Of a stretch of DNA of 64,000 nucleotides, positions 11,285 to 23,139 are shown in pieces. The DNA comes from Capillidium heterosporum (lineage: Eukaryota > Entomophthoromycota > Entomophthoromycetes > Entomophthorales > Capillidiaceae): contig WBMQ01000012.1 in the NCBI GenBank assembly GCA_016630905.1, positions 682,001 through 746,000 of the forward strand, in the 5' to 3' direction. The position numbers and the translations under genes were made by a program. Each line of letters opens with the position of its first letter. The stretch's first letter is position 1. The notes under the pieces are model-generated. The model was not told where the DNA came from and ran no database searches. It saw only the letters and a program-made list of their open reading frames with translations.

Positions 11285-11784
11285 ATTGTAGGATATTTCA
11301 ATGCTTTATTTTTTGAAGATTTGAACTTCTTTGTAATATTTATAGTAAACTTAAATATTATTAATTTTAATTTGCTTATACAACCCATCAATTAGGAACT
11401 ATTAACAAATAATTTCAATATATTATTTTAAATTCTCTCAAAGGCATCATTCATTTTGAGTATTTCATGTAAAGCCTACTTTTTCAAACTATTATCCATG
11501 TAAATGAAAGTCGGATGTTTGAAAATCCGATCAAAGTTGAGCTTTATAGGAAATTGAAAGCTTCGGGTTTTCGGAAAAATGTTTGTTTTATTAAACTGAA
11601 TAGCAACTTCTAGTAAAAGTTTTCAAGCCTCATTCTAAATTGCAATCAAATATATTTTATTTTAAACACCACCCAAAATAGATATAAATTATAAAGTTAC
11701 TTACATGCTCATCAGTCCAATCGGCCTTTATCGCATATAGATAGTCCATACGATTCTGAACTTTTCCTTCAAAGATGCGTTTCC
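11285..11784. other. Intergenic, upstream of NmrA-like gene
   Basis: AT-rich. It holds the promoter side of the NmrA-like gene and the 3' side of the degenerate factor. No further feature seen. Confidence 0.4.
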
Positions 11785-13282
11785 TCAACCCATTCCCTCG
11801 AACTCTCCACCCAAATCTACTTTCTCAGCTCTTACCAGCATCAGTGTCATGTTAAAGCTTTCATAAACAAACTTATAATAAATTTTCATATAATTCAAAA
11901 TTCGTGGTGTGGCCTTGATATTCATTAAAGCTCTGTTAGCAACGCTGAGATCCCTCGATTTACAGTTCTTTATCTGATAGAAGGCAACACTAACTAGAAC
12001 CGGGAACTTGCATGCTATGCCGCTGAAGTAAATATTATTTTACAATACTAAAGCAGCTTCCATAATACTGTCGGAGACCAAGATCGCTTTCATCTCAAAG
12101 TAGGATTTTAAGCCGATCTGTTTGATCTCGTTGAAGATCTGGTAGAGGCACAGTAGCGTCGAATGGCTTATATGTCGTAAATTTAGAATAAAGGGCTTAG
12201 CTACAGCTTGAATATATTTAAAATTGATAGAATTTATCAATTGTAATTTGATAATAGCTTGTGCTTCCCATAACTTGAGGTTTTGAGCCGAAGCTGTGGC
12301 TATACGATACATTTCCTTCACTTTGTCGTCAGGGATGATTTCAGTAAACTTGATCCTATGTAATATGAGATTCAGTAGTTGGCAGAATTGGAAAAGTAGT
12401 TTTGTGTAGAGGCAGCTACATTCCATAGTGAGCTGATAAAGCTCACCCATTTCATCCTCAGATATATTCATGGTGCTTAGTTTTGGGGGTAGGGTATATT
12501 GGCAAGCCGAAAGTCGGGGATCAAGACATCATTTTAATTGAATGTCCACAGCTTGTCGTTTATGTGGCAGTACCACCACAGCCGAAGCCGCAATTCTTCA
12601 GTTTCTTGATCAGTACTAGATCTGGATTCATGGTTCAAACCTAGAAAATAGTATATACGCATAGCCAAACCTAAGTTGAGGAAACCTTTATAAAAATTTT
12701 TGTGGCTATGTTGGAAAGTAGAAATGATGAGAAGAGCACTAATTATATCCAAATTACATTTGGTATGCAATAATTTGAGTAACTTGGACAATCGGTCGGA
12801 AAAATAATCACGTATCTTATTGGAAATCTGAGGCAGGTACCCACAACCTAGCGAGCATATAATGTTGATTAGAATGGGAGAGTGATTTTCAAAATATTGG
12901 ACTGGATCTCATGTTGATAGCAGGGAGATAGGGGGTGAAAATACTGGAAGTAAACTTTGACACACATGTTGGTCACTGAAGCTGCTATCAATCTATCTTG
13001 CAAATACTTCACATCGATCAAGGTAGTCAAAGGTGATAGAAAGACTGGTTTAGGAGGTTTACGATTCAGAAATATATGGTTAAGGCTTTTTGATTTGGAA
13101 AGGTGAACAACGTGTATAGCTAGATACCTGCCTATTGGAGCCATATCGTAGTATTCTATGCTGTCGGTAGTAGATACATACACCTTCTGGCTCTTTTCGA
13201 AGGTTTTATTGTTAAATAATGTCATCAGAATATCGAATTTGATGTTGAAATACTCTGATGCGAAGCTAGCTCCCGCACTCAT
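11785..13282 (-). pseudogene. Zinc-cluster transcription factor relic (no zinc finger)
   Basis: Three successive minus-strand frames encode parts of a fungal-specific transcription factor (Fungal_trans) region. 13282-12869 gives the 'yFqyFHPLsP' start. A one-base shift near 12893 continues as YFENHSPILINIICSLGCGYLP and then LGLAMRIYYFLGLNHESR...LRLRLWWYCHINDKLW. Another shift near 12500 leads to 12471-12040, and a last frame (KFPVLVSVAFYQIKN...) ends at 11785. The junctions lack usable GT-AG introns. No Zn2Cys6 cluster is visible upstream to 13500. This reads as a decayed gene that lost its DNA-binding end. Confidence 0.7.
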
Positions 13283-13500
13283 CTTTTGGATGTCCTTAGG
13301 CTTATATATTAAAATTTTTTGATCCAGATGAACTTTATTGTCTGAGCTACTTGGTTTGATGAGATTGGAATCTAATTCCCCACTTAATGTTTATACTCGG
13401 TTGATATACTCACCAACTTCTTTGGAATTAAAAATAATGGGTTTGATATCGAAATTAACTTTTTGCTTTTTCCCTTGGCATTAAAGTGTAACTACATGAG

Positions 13501-16500
13501 TGCTCATTTTTTTTAACAATTTTTTGCACAAATTGGGTTTTTTAGAGAGTTCATTCTGGTAGAACAATATTTCGCACACTGAGAATAACTTACATATAGT
13601 TATAATTAATCTCGATTTATAAATAAAATTAGCAGGGCAATCGATATTTACTAGCTTTTACGCGTTGGATATATTTGTTTTTAATAGTTTATAGTATAAT
13701 AGCAATTAATGAAATGATGGGTTTATATATGATAACGATCTATTATTTACTAGTTATAGAGAAAAGAAGGTTCAAAAAACTGTTCGTTTACGAAATAGTA
13801 CCCTATTGTAACTAACTAGAGTATGCCTTAGTCATGCTATTGCTTGGAATCGAAGATAATTGAAAGAGATTCCATACAAAGAAACTATACTTTTCAAAGC
13901 TTAAGTATAATAGAATTCTATACAAACATACTAAAGCTGCGTTATATTTATATAGAAAGTTGTTCAAAATGCTTATCCCAGCCAATACACTCAAGGAGAA
14001 ATTAATTGAGCATCTACAGGTATTAGAGCAAGCAAAGATGTTTAATGATAATGCTATGTCCAACTCACTACCCCTTGTCAATTCGTATTTGGAATACTTA
14101 AAGCTCTTACTTCCTATAGAGCTATGCCGCCTTATAAAGCATTCGCTGCTGAATCCTGGGATGAAAGTTGAAGTAACTTTAAAAGACTCACTCCAGTTAT
14201 TAGAGGACGACGTAGAACTAAACAATGAACCTGAAACTTTGCCAACTTTTTCTTTTGAATGACTTGAAGGAGATGATGAAGCAAACTTGTTAAAAGATAG
14301 CTTACCTGAAGCCAACTAAATTATCTTACCTAAAGTGTTCGATATTTTAACCAAGTATCATTTAACTGCAGAGATTATAGAAAGGTATCTTTAATACATA
14401 AGTTTTGCTCATCATTTAAATGTATAGTAAATTTGCTAATGGCACTACTTTTAAGACTGTTGATCATGCTTTAATTACAGTTGGATTTATGAATATGATC
14501 AAAGGGATTGAATTTTCAACTAGCAAAACAGTTAAAAAAGTATTGGACGAAAAACTGGGTACTTGTACTTTAGATGCAACCAGTATCAAAGATATGAAAA
14601 GGTGAATTTGGAAGAGCTATCTAGTGAGGATCTTGACAGAAATCGTGGTGACACTGGCACTAGACCTGCCAACAGGTGTGAAGCACATTTTAGACTTAAA
14701 TTCGACCTCGTAACTTATCAAATGTTGTTGTATATGATTCAGATCTTGAGCATTCGCATGGTGGCCAATTAAAAGACATACCAGTTGTTCCTGGACATTT
14801 TTGGAATCGTATTGTTGATGAATTTATCAGTGATACAACTAGTACTGAAGCGTTAAAGTTAATTTTCAATATATGGCTTTAAAATATGTAACAGAACATT
14901 GCTAGAAAACCTCTGTTATAAAAAAAGTTCAAGGCAAGGGATATATTAGCATTGAGGAGATAAATGGCATTTTAGTAATTTACTTGATGACTAAAAGTAC
15001 TTCAAAATGGTGACAAAGGATATTGATTTCAATTTGAAAGGAGTCGCGGTTGTTTTTTGGACAAACAAGCAACAACAACCTGCTCTGGGCGGAATCTGTA
15101 ATGTAATTTCTATTGACTGCATCTATCAAATTTTGAAATGTCGATTTCCTGTTCTCAATATGACTGTTAGGACCAAGAGTAAAAATATAGTACCTATTGC
15201 CCATGCCATCTTGTCAGATGAGTCGAAGGAGACTTATATTACAGTGCTTAAGCTACTAAAAACTTTTTAGATATAGCCGAGCTCAAAACCAATGTCAAAT
15301 TACAAACGATTCTTACCGATGGGGACCGTCAACTTCGTGATGCAATTGCGTATGTTTTCCCTGAAGCTAATCACCTATTGTGTATGTGGCACAAACTCAA
15401 CAATGTTCGGACCGACCTCAAATCAATTAAACCTGGTGAGAGTAGAAAACTATTAGTTCTAAGTGATCTACTTAATTCTAGTAAAACTATCCTTGTGTCC
15501 AATACCTCAAATTTATCTAAAGCAGCTAAAAAGATGAGTGAGTTTAGTAAAAAATATCAATTATTCAAAAAGGTTTTTTACCTTAAGGATAAAGATGTTT
15601 ACGAATCAACCAAGGAAAAGATACTTGCCTGTTTTGATGAGAATTTATCAACCTTTAACAATATATTTGACGAGGATAAAAAGTTTGCCTCCTGCTACAC
15701 CAAATCTGTATTCAGTCATGAGTGGAATGCATCCTCAGCTTCAAAATCCATCAAAAACACTATTAAGAAGCATATTAAGACCAGTGGAAATGGACAATGC
15801 CTTTCAATTGACCAGTTAGTCCAAGTTACCAACAACTATGTCGCGACAATTATATATAAATTTAATGATATCAACTGAAAGAGTGTAATCAACATTGTCA
15901 AAGAATTACCTGTCTCCTTCTACGAAGAGATGGAGGATAAACTTTCGAGGCCTATCAATTTGGATATCCTGAAACACTCTAAGGCTGCTCATAAGCGTTG
16001 GAAGATCGACCAAGAAGATAAGGTATACCGTATTCAAGGTGTTTCGGACCCTCATAACCAAGAATATGTTGTTGATTTAAAAGAGGATAAAGTATATTGT
16101 ACTTGTTACTACCAAATTCAGATCAATCTCCTCTGCTCACATCTAATGGCCGTCAGAAAGTTTGTTAGTCTAGAAATGTTACTTCCAACAGATATTGCAC
16201 TTCGCTGGATTGGTGATTTCTTAAGCGACGAATCGATCCGTGAGGATACTAACCATTTAAGTAGATTAATTGAAAGGTTTGATACCTGCAGTGCAAGTAT
16301 TCGACCCTATATTGCAGCTGAACTTGAACGTGATTTTGAAGTCCATTTGGAGAACTGAATTGTCTATGCCCCATACTTGACAAACCCCATTTCTGAACCT
16401 TATGCAATCACTAAAGGTCGTTGTACCAATGTTAGTATTGCAGAGGAGCTTGACGAGACCTTCCAGAATGAATTTATGCAAAGTAAGCCCATGAAGCGTT

Positions 16501-17210
16501 CTAAAGTTAAAGATGAGTTAAAGGCAAAGGTAGCAAGACTAAAAATGATAAAACTGAAGGTAGTTCTAAGTAAACTAAAACTACACTAGATTTGCTTAAG
16601 TATCTTCTTAATGTTTCATTTGTATATCAATTTATAAATTAGTTTATATAGTTGTTTATATAAGATTTGTCACTTCAACATCGAAATTAATAACTTTTAG
16701 TATTATTATAACTGACAACTACTATATAATTTATTATTTGTATATGTGGTGGTATAAAAATATAAAAACATCTAACTGTTCTCTATACTTTTAACTCAAT
16801 GGCAATAATTTTAACCATTATCAAAGATGTACATATATGCATCTTTGTTACGATACTATCAAGCCAAAATTTAGATCTTAACTTTAGAATAGAAGGTATT
16901 TAGGGTTAATAGTTACTTTGGGAATATTTTCTCCCATACCCTCTTTACTCCCATCTATTAAATAAAATCCACTATAAGAATGTCAAAACCTTACTCTATT
17001 TGTTACTTGCATATCAAACTATGGCATAAAATAGCATAGTAAACCTGCAAAAATATACTCACATATCTGCAGTCTGTCACTTTATTAATAGATTGGTAGA
17101 ATTCTAAGCTCATTTAACTTATTCCAAATCTATGCTGAAAATTGTTCTGCTAGAATGAAGGCTTTAAAAAATAACCATTTTGTGCAAAAACTGTTCTCAA
17201 TAAATGACCT
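13501..17210 (+). mobile_element. Mutator-like element 1 (MULE1), decayed
   Basis: Degenerate terminal inverted repeats of roughly 95 bp. The left end at 13501-13595 contains TTTTTTGCACAAATTGG and TTCATTCTGGTAGAACAAT. The right end at about 17105-17210, read on the minus strand, contains TTTTTGCACAAAATGG and TTCATTCTAGCAGAACAAT. Between them lies a broken MULE transposase (13960-16589). I found no matching 8-9 bp target duplication. Its right edge touches the truncated start of a second MULE fragment. Confidence 0.7.
13960..16589 (+). pseudogene. MULE transposase, disrupted (MULE1)
   Basis: Pieces in order: an N-terminal leader (13960-14262), a FAR1-like region around 14420-14860 spread over three frames, and the MULE catalytic domain from 15007 (SIDCIYQ...VPIAHAILSDESKETY). 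A one-base shift near 15265 leads into LQTILTDGDRQLRDAI and HLLCMWHKLNNVR (15275-15878). A SWIM zinc-binding motif follows at about 16097-16170 (CTCYYQIQINLLCSHLMAV, a CxC...CxH pattern) and then a basic tail to 16589. TGA codons at 15876 and 16356 interrupt otherwise continuous homology. Not functional as written. Confidence 0.82.
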
Positions 17211-18286
17211 CTATTTTTGTAGATGAAGTCCCAAAAACCTATTATAGGTTTGACGATAAGAAGAAAACTAAAGTTGAAACTATTCTTGCCAATAATTATA
17301 ACACAACCTTGCTTAACCAGTTTATGAGAAGGTTACTTTATATCTCTGGTGTTAAAGAATTTAAGGATAAAAAGGCTGCTTTCTTCAATTGTTTATCCAC
17401 CTACAGATCAATCAAACGATTCTAAGCAATATTTAAAAATGAAGAGCAGTTCATTGTATCCTTTACCAAGAAAACCTTCAGCCATTCCCATAATGCTTCA
17501 GGTACTGCTGAAGGCATGAATGTTCAACTTAAATACAATATCAGTGAAGCTCATAAGAACAAAATTTCAGTTGATCAGCTCATCAAGAATTGTGATTCTG
17601 CTGTTGCAAGGATCTGGAAGCACCAAAAATACGATAATCTCAGCCTTAACTATACAATTATTGAGCTACCTACTGCTTTTTGGCATGCAGTAAAGAATAT
17701 TGTTTAGAAGGAGGTTTTGATGATCCTCCAAGACCATCCTATAGCTGCTAAGCTCAGCTATGAGGTAAAATGAGATCTATTAACTCCAGATGAGCTTTAT
17801 GTCAAGAATAAATTCGACAAGTAATTAGTGTTGTAACGTTAGATTCAGCTAAGGAATACTGCATTTGCTGTTTTTGTAGAATAAAATGATCTCCCTTGCA
17901 AGTATATCATAGCTGTCAGACTGAAATGCGGTAAACTTCTGATCAAGCCTGAAGATATTCATGTACGTTGGATGGGTATATTCAAAGATAGTTCAAAAGT
18001 CAATTTTAAAACAAACTTTAACTGATTATATAAGGTAGTAAATCGATTTAACGAAGCTCCTCCAAACTTAAAGGACCACCTAAGTATTCAATTGTTTAGA
18101 GATTTAGAAGTACATATAGATCGTCTCAAAGCACTCGACCCAAAGTACTTTAATGAAATCTTTGAGCCCCTTACAGCTCCAAGAGGGCGGCAATCAGAAA
18201 ATGCAACTGAACAACTTTCACTTACCTATGAACTTGTTGCACAAAAGGAGAAAGAGGAAGACTTATACTACAACACTTGTACCTAG
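17211..18286 (+). pseudogene. MULE transposase fragment 2 (MULE2)
   Basis: The C-terminal half of a MULE transposase related to MULE1, truncated exactly where the MULE1 right repeat ends. Recognisable parts are FSHSHNASGTAEGMNVQL (compare FSHEWNASSASKSIKN in MULE1), a damaged SWIM region near 17865-17935, and IHVRWMGIF matching IALRWIGDF. In-frame TAA, TAG and TGA codons occur at about 17423, 17705 and 17771. There is no N-terminal half in the window and no terminal repeats were found. Confidence 0.7.
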
Positions 18287-19023
18287 CTAAGCCATACAGC
18301 ACAATATTATCCCAAATAAATATTTATTTTTTCTTGAATAAACATGCATTTATAATTTTATAGTTTGACATATATTGTATATAATGAAAGGTTGAATATG
18401 TAGGTGGTTTATTAACATAAATAAAGGAATGGGTAGCCGTATTAAAGTAAATGAGTTCAAAGGTGAAGTTCAATAGGCTTTTAAAAATACATTTATAGAA
18501 CATATGCACTTACATATACATAGACGAAGAACTGAAAAATTCATATTTCGAATCCGATTGATATCTATTGGTTGAAGAGCATATATAGTTTACCTTAGTA
18601 TAAACGTTAGAATCAATGAATTGAGTTTTAACTATGCAAGTAATATTAGCAAAAATCTAGTCACCTTATATATATTGGTGCTAATAACTTGAATTGAACT
18701 TAGCTTACAGTTTACGATATATCCCTGTTTTATTGTTCTGTAGATCTGTATAGCTAAAACGGAAAGGGTTTTAGTATTGCTTTGATGGAATAGAAATAAG
18801 GTACAAGAAAAACGATGCTACTCTGGACACTCCTATTTGCTAGAGCAGCCTTGAATCACTTATAAAGAATTCCTGCTAAATCTATATAGATTTGTAAACA
18901 ACCCTATAATACCAACACTACTATTCTAAATATTAAATAGTAAATTATACAATAACCAATAATAATAGAATAAGTTATTTCTTCATTTTAAGTTTGTGAA
19001 AGTTTTGTAGAAAAATCTGCACC
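18287..19023. other. Intergenic between MULE relics
   Basis: AT-rich. It may contain the unrecognisable right end of the second MULE. No gene seen. Confidence 0.35.
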
Positions 19024-19096
19024 CTAATTAATACTGGCCAATCGGACTAATACGAAGTGCTGAGTTTACTCACAATACAACAAGCAAATTTAGATA
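19024..19096 (+). repeat. Dispersed repeat A, copy 2
   Basis: Second copy of the repeat at 1435-1506 (CCAATCGGACTAATACGAA core), same orientation. It ends four bases before the left inverted repeat of the next element. Confidence 0.85.
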
Positions 19097-19100
19097 TGGA

Positions 19101-19359
19101 TGTTTGTTTTCTCGCTAAATTTCATTTCAACTTTTCAATGTCGAGAATGACTTAGGTTCCAAATTGATGCAATGTAATGCCTTTCATTGGCTATTTTGGG
19201 CAAAAATTGGTGAAGAATGGTGATTCTGTAAAATCACAAACTTTCTATTCAACTTTTGATGCTGCAATTTTTTCAGATAACTTCAGCTAAAATATAGAGT
19301 TTTGACAATATCTGTAAGTATACTCTATTATTATACTTCATCTTTAGACTATTTTTAGA
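19101..19359 (+). repeat. Left terminal inverted repeat of MULE3
   Basis: About 255 bp, nearly perfect inverse of 21258-21512. Homology ends at CTATTTTTAGA. Confidence 0.88.
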
Positions 19360-19579
19360 TATCGATATTAACTATAGTATTTTTAGCAACTTTTAAACCA
19401 ATCAATTAATACAATATAAGTAAAAAATGCTACTATAGTAAAGATTGTAATATGTATAGCCTTCCTTGATTTCAAAGTCAAATATATATAAATCAACAAA
19501 TTAAATTTGTCAGCAAAGCAGATAGACATAGTGTTTATATATATTGTTTCTAATATATGTAATTTTATTTTTATTTAGA

Positions 19580-20710
19580 ATGCAAGTGTCTTTTAATGTT
19601 TATTTCGCAATAGTAGAAAAGCTTTATAGTGAGGCTGCTAGAATAAAAGGCTTGTGCAACGATATTAATACTGAGTCCAACCAAGTAGCTGGCCTTTACT
19701 TAGAAGTATAATCCTTGTTTGTCTCAAAGGAAATGGTCCAAGTACTCGTCAATCTTATCAAAGGAATCTCAAACAACTCCAATCAACAGCTAATTCATGA
19801 AAATAATAGCACTTCAGTACAGGTATCATTGCTCGACTCGCCAGTATTAGGCTTTAATGAACAGGTTATTAGTCTTGCAGACGACGAAGATAATTCCAAT
19901 TTATCCAGCATCATTTCCGAAAAGAACAATAATAGAAAGCAAAGCCCCTTAGTAATACCAATGATCAATTTATTAATAAACGAAATAAATACGACTATCA
20001 CTTAAGGTATCTTTTATAACAGCCATGTTTTAAGTATTTTATTAGTAAGTTTTGGCATAAGTCGCAGTTTTTGAACTTGGAAATTGCAGAACAGGCAGTT
20101 GCACTCTTGAATACTTCAAATGGATTTAGAGTTAATAAATATAAAAAAGCCCCAAGGATGGCAAAGTCTACATTTATTTCCGATGTGCCAGTCAGGAGAA
20201 GTACATTGGCGTCAAAGAGATTTCTAATAAACAGTTTGAAAAGAATGATCTCCTAGATATCTCTCATAAGAAGCATGGATATAAAGCTAAGTTTGCTCTA
20301 ATTGTTAACAAGGATGTTAATGAAAATTAAGAGTTTTATGCTACTCAATAATCGCCAATACCTTCATAGTTACCGAGAAGAGTGATTCGTCCAAGAATGC
20401 AGCTATTACTTTGTATACTGGTGATAAAACTTTCTGTTACTGCTTCTTTCCTTCTTAGAATGGTTTGCCTTGTGGGTATATAATGGTAGTCTGGCATTTT
20501 CTCGATTCAAAAGCTTCATTGGTAGTGGAGCAAGATGTTGACCGTTGGAAAGGAAATTTTAATGCAGACTCTGCTGAAACAGTTGTTGGCAACTATTTTG
20601 CACCCTTGATTGAAACCTTCGATTCCTGCTCCAGCAACAGCAAGCCCTTTTATGCCTCTGCCCTTCTTGACCTTGAGCGCCATATCACTACTATGCAAGA
20701 ACTTGGCTAA
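19580..20710 (+). pseudogene. MULE3 transposase remnants (no catalytic core)
   Basis: 19580-20005 encodes a leader resembling that of MULE1 (LYSEAARIKGLCND, then YLEV) with a stop at about 19709. 20354-20710 encodes a C-terminal part with a damaged SWIM motif, FCYCFFPS then a TAG then LPCGYIMVVWHF, in which the expected final histidine of CxH is tyrosine. It is followed by the RWxGxF-like segment DRWKGNF and ETFDSCSSNSKPFYA, matching ERFDTCSASIRPYIA of MULE1. The SIDxxY, DG and MWH region is absent. Confidence 0.75.
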
Positions 20711-21257
20711 CAATTTACTGGCAAAACTGCCGAGCCCTTTACCAAGCCCCATGAAAGAACCTCCGACAAGATTTTAAACGAATTACTTCTGAATTTGAAA
20801 CAACTATCAAATATAATACAGATCTCAATACATTTTATGAGAATTGCAAAGGTACTGGTCATACTTCTTCGACTTGCTCTAAGAAGCGAGAGAAAGTCTA
20901 GCTTTAACGTTTATAAAGATATGATAAATTCTGTATTGTATCTTAATAAAAGTGCAGTTCTTTTACTGAAAATATACTCATTATAATATAATGCTACATT
21001 TATTTTTAAATATAGCTTATAGTTGGCTATTATTAAATTAAAAATAAACAAATAGATGATAAAATTTGAGTATAAAATATAAGTCAACTCGAATTAAAAT
21101 ACCTTATGTAATAATGTGAACTGTAGTTTGTATTGTGTTATTAATAGGAAAGCGGTTGGAGATTAGTAGTGTTAGGCAGGATAGCAATGATAGGCATTAA
21201 GATGAAGCTCGATAGATTTCGATATTTCACCTATATTTATAAAAATAAACTTATGTT

Positions 21258-21512
21258 CTAAAAATAGTATAAAAATGAAGTATAATAGAGTATACTTACA
21301 GATATTGTCAAAACTCTATATTTTAGCTGAAGTTATCTGAAAAAATTGCAGCATCAAAAGTTGAATAGAAAGTTTGTGATTTTACAGAATCACCATTCTT
21401 CACCAATTTTTGCCCAAAATAGCCAATGAAAGGCATTACATTGCATCAATTTGGAACCTAAGTCATTCTCGACATTGAAAAGTTGAAATGAAATTTAGTG
21501 AGAAAACAAACA
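21258..21512 (-). repeat. Right terminal inverted repeat of MULE3
   Basis: Inverse of 19101-19359. It includes the conserved AAAATTGCAGCATCAAAAG and GGCATTACATTGCATCAA blocks. Confidence 0.88.
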
Positions 21513-21514
21513 CT

Positions 21515-21913
21515 CTTTTTAATCACTAGTTTGTAAGACCCAGATTAGCCGAGAAGCTGCAAAAGTTAAGTTAGGTAGGTAGATAATTTCAAAATACTTA
21601 CTCCATATAGCAGCTACATGAGTCCTATTTAGCTATCTAATCATAGCAGGGCACCAAGAATAGTAATTCAACTTCCCTAAATTGAAGTTTAGCCTTTTTT
21701 CCGAAGTTTGGTTAGAGCAGTAGTAGGGATGGTTGAATATAATTGGCACTCTAATGCTACTTCAATTGGCATGACTTTTGGGTTCGAAGTTTTATTCTAC
21801 TATTGACTGGACAGCCGAAATCAATGAGCTGATTTGAAGAATTGGTGTCCATATAGGTAATTTTAGTGGCCTGTATTTAGGAATAGTATAATCTTATAGC
21901 GCTTTTAGTATTT
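21515..21913 (+). repeat. Dispersed repeat B, copy 2
   Basis: 399-bp near-identical copy of 3188-3586 in the same orientation, starting 2 bp after the MULE3 right repeat. Low divergence suggests recent duplication or conversion. Confidence 0.9.
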
Positions 21914-22500
21914 TTAAGCAGATTTTCAAAGTACCTACTATCTCAGTATAGTTTTAAACGTTTTGTTTGAGGAGTTACTATGATTGAGAGCACTTGATAT
22001 TTAAATTGAGCTTTTAGGATGGTTTGGAGGTGATATGTATTAGACTTTATGTAAATACCACTAATTATATTTGAACTCGTCTTTTAAAAGATTCGAGTGG
22101 TACTCTTATAGTGGAAATAAAATGTACCTAATACAATAAGATATATATGTACATGCCCTCCTTTATCCTTATATTTGCAGCATATTATATATAATTTTGT
22201 GCTTATACCAGAAGTTGGAGTCAATTTTTCATAATGAGGTTTGATAAACAAATCTATTTTTTACACATATACTCTATATTCATCTCTATAACTGTCACCA
22301 GTTTCTAATCTGGAATGGGCTATTCATCGTATAAGTATAGAAATGCTGATATGTAAATAAAATGTATACATGAATTTTGATCAAAAGTTATGTAAGGATA
22401 TTTTTACTTTTATAATTATAGTCTATCAGCTAGTAATTCAAATATAGCGAAAAATTAAAGTTATTAGTAGGAAGGGATGTCAGATCCAGATCCTATCCCA
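21914..22500. other. Intergenic, 3' side of Rap/Rsr1-like gene
   Basis: AT-rich with no coding signal. A short homopurine/AT composition is all I see. Confidence 0.4.
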
Positions 22501-23139
22501 TCACAGTATGAAACACTTGACCTTGCCTTTCTTCAACCTAGTATGTGGCTTTATCAGATCGACCTGCTTGATCAACGTTTGGAAGATTTGGGTTACATTG
22601 TAATTCTTCTTGGCTGAACTTTCGTAGAACGGGCACACTATATCTTGAGCTAGCTGTAGCCCCTGCTTAATGGAGATCTCGCGCTCAGCATCTAAATCAC
22701 ACTTGTTCCCCGTTAGGACGATAGGGACCTTTTATAAAAAAGTTGAAATTAGTATATATTTTGAATATAGGTATGCCTTGGTCGACCCCTTGATTTTTAA
22801 TATCTGTTCGTAGAGCTCGTTTATCTCGTTGAAGGAACTTTTCGATGCTACCGAGTAGACTAGTAGGAAGCCGTTGCCACTGCTCATGTATAGGTCGCGT
22901 ATAGCGGTGAATTGTTCCGTGCCAGCTGTATCTAGGATTTCAAGGATGCAGGTCCTTTTATTGACTTCCAGGGCCTTGCGATAGCTATCTTCGATGGTGG
23001 GATCGTACTTCTCGACAAAGACACCTTGGACGAATTGTACCGTCTTTACAATTTAAGATTTTGACATGTAGGAAAAACTTACGATTGCGGACTTTCCAAC
23101 CCCTCCAGCACCTAGGACGACGATGCGATACTCTTTCAT
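22501..23139 (-). CDS. RSR1: Rap/Rsr1-family small GTPase
   Basis: Three exons, 23139-23083, 23043-22777 and 22728-22501, give 183 residues. All GTPase motifs are present: GAGGVGKSA (P-loop), YDPTIEDSY (switch I), DTAGTEQF (switch II, identical to the Rap form), NKCD and ESSAK. The C-terminus is a basic stretch, LKKGKVK, then CFIL, a CaaL box predicting geranylgeranylation and membrane anchoring. Rsr1/Bud1 in yeasts directs bud-site choice and polarity; the effector region and GVGKS...TVQFVQG match it. Intron 1 (39 nt) is GT-AG. Intron 2 (48 nt, 22729-22776) starts GCATAC, a GC-AG intron. The start is at the ATG giving the usual M-x-E/D-Y start of the family. Confidence 0.92.

Larger units (their letters stand above)
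19101..21512 (+). mobile_element. MULE3, internally deleted, long terminal inverted repeats
   Basis: Inverted repeats of about 255 bp: left 19101-19359 begins TGTTTGTTTTCTCGCTAAAT, and right 21258-21512 ends ATTTAGTGAGAAAACAAACA. They match with very few differences, so the element is young compared with its neighbours. The inside keeps an N-terminal MULE leader and a C-terminal SWIM region but no catalytic core, so it is a non-autonomous deletion derivative. The flanks do not show a target duplication. Instead repeat A ends 4 bp to the left and repeat B starts 2 bp to the right. Confidence 0.88.

Noticed and set aside
13812-14315. 167-codon minus-strand frame
   Set aside because: It is antisense to the N-terminal part of the MULE1 transposase remnant and has no homology of its own.
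16822-16847. Palindrome CAAAGATG...CATCTTTG inside MULE1
   Set aside because: Eight-base arms in AT-rich DNA are expected by chance; no terminator role is implied in a nuclear genome.
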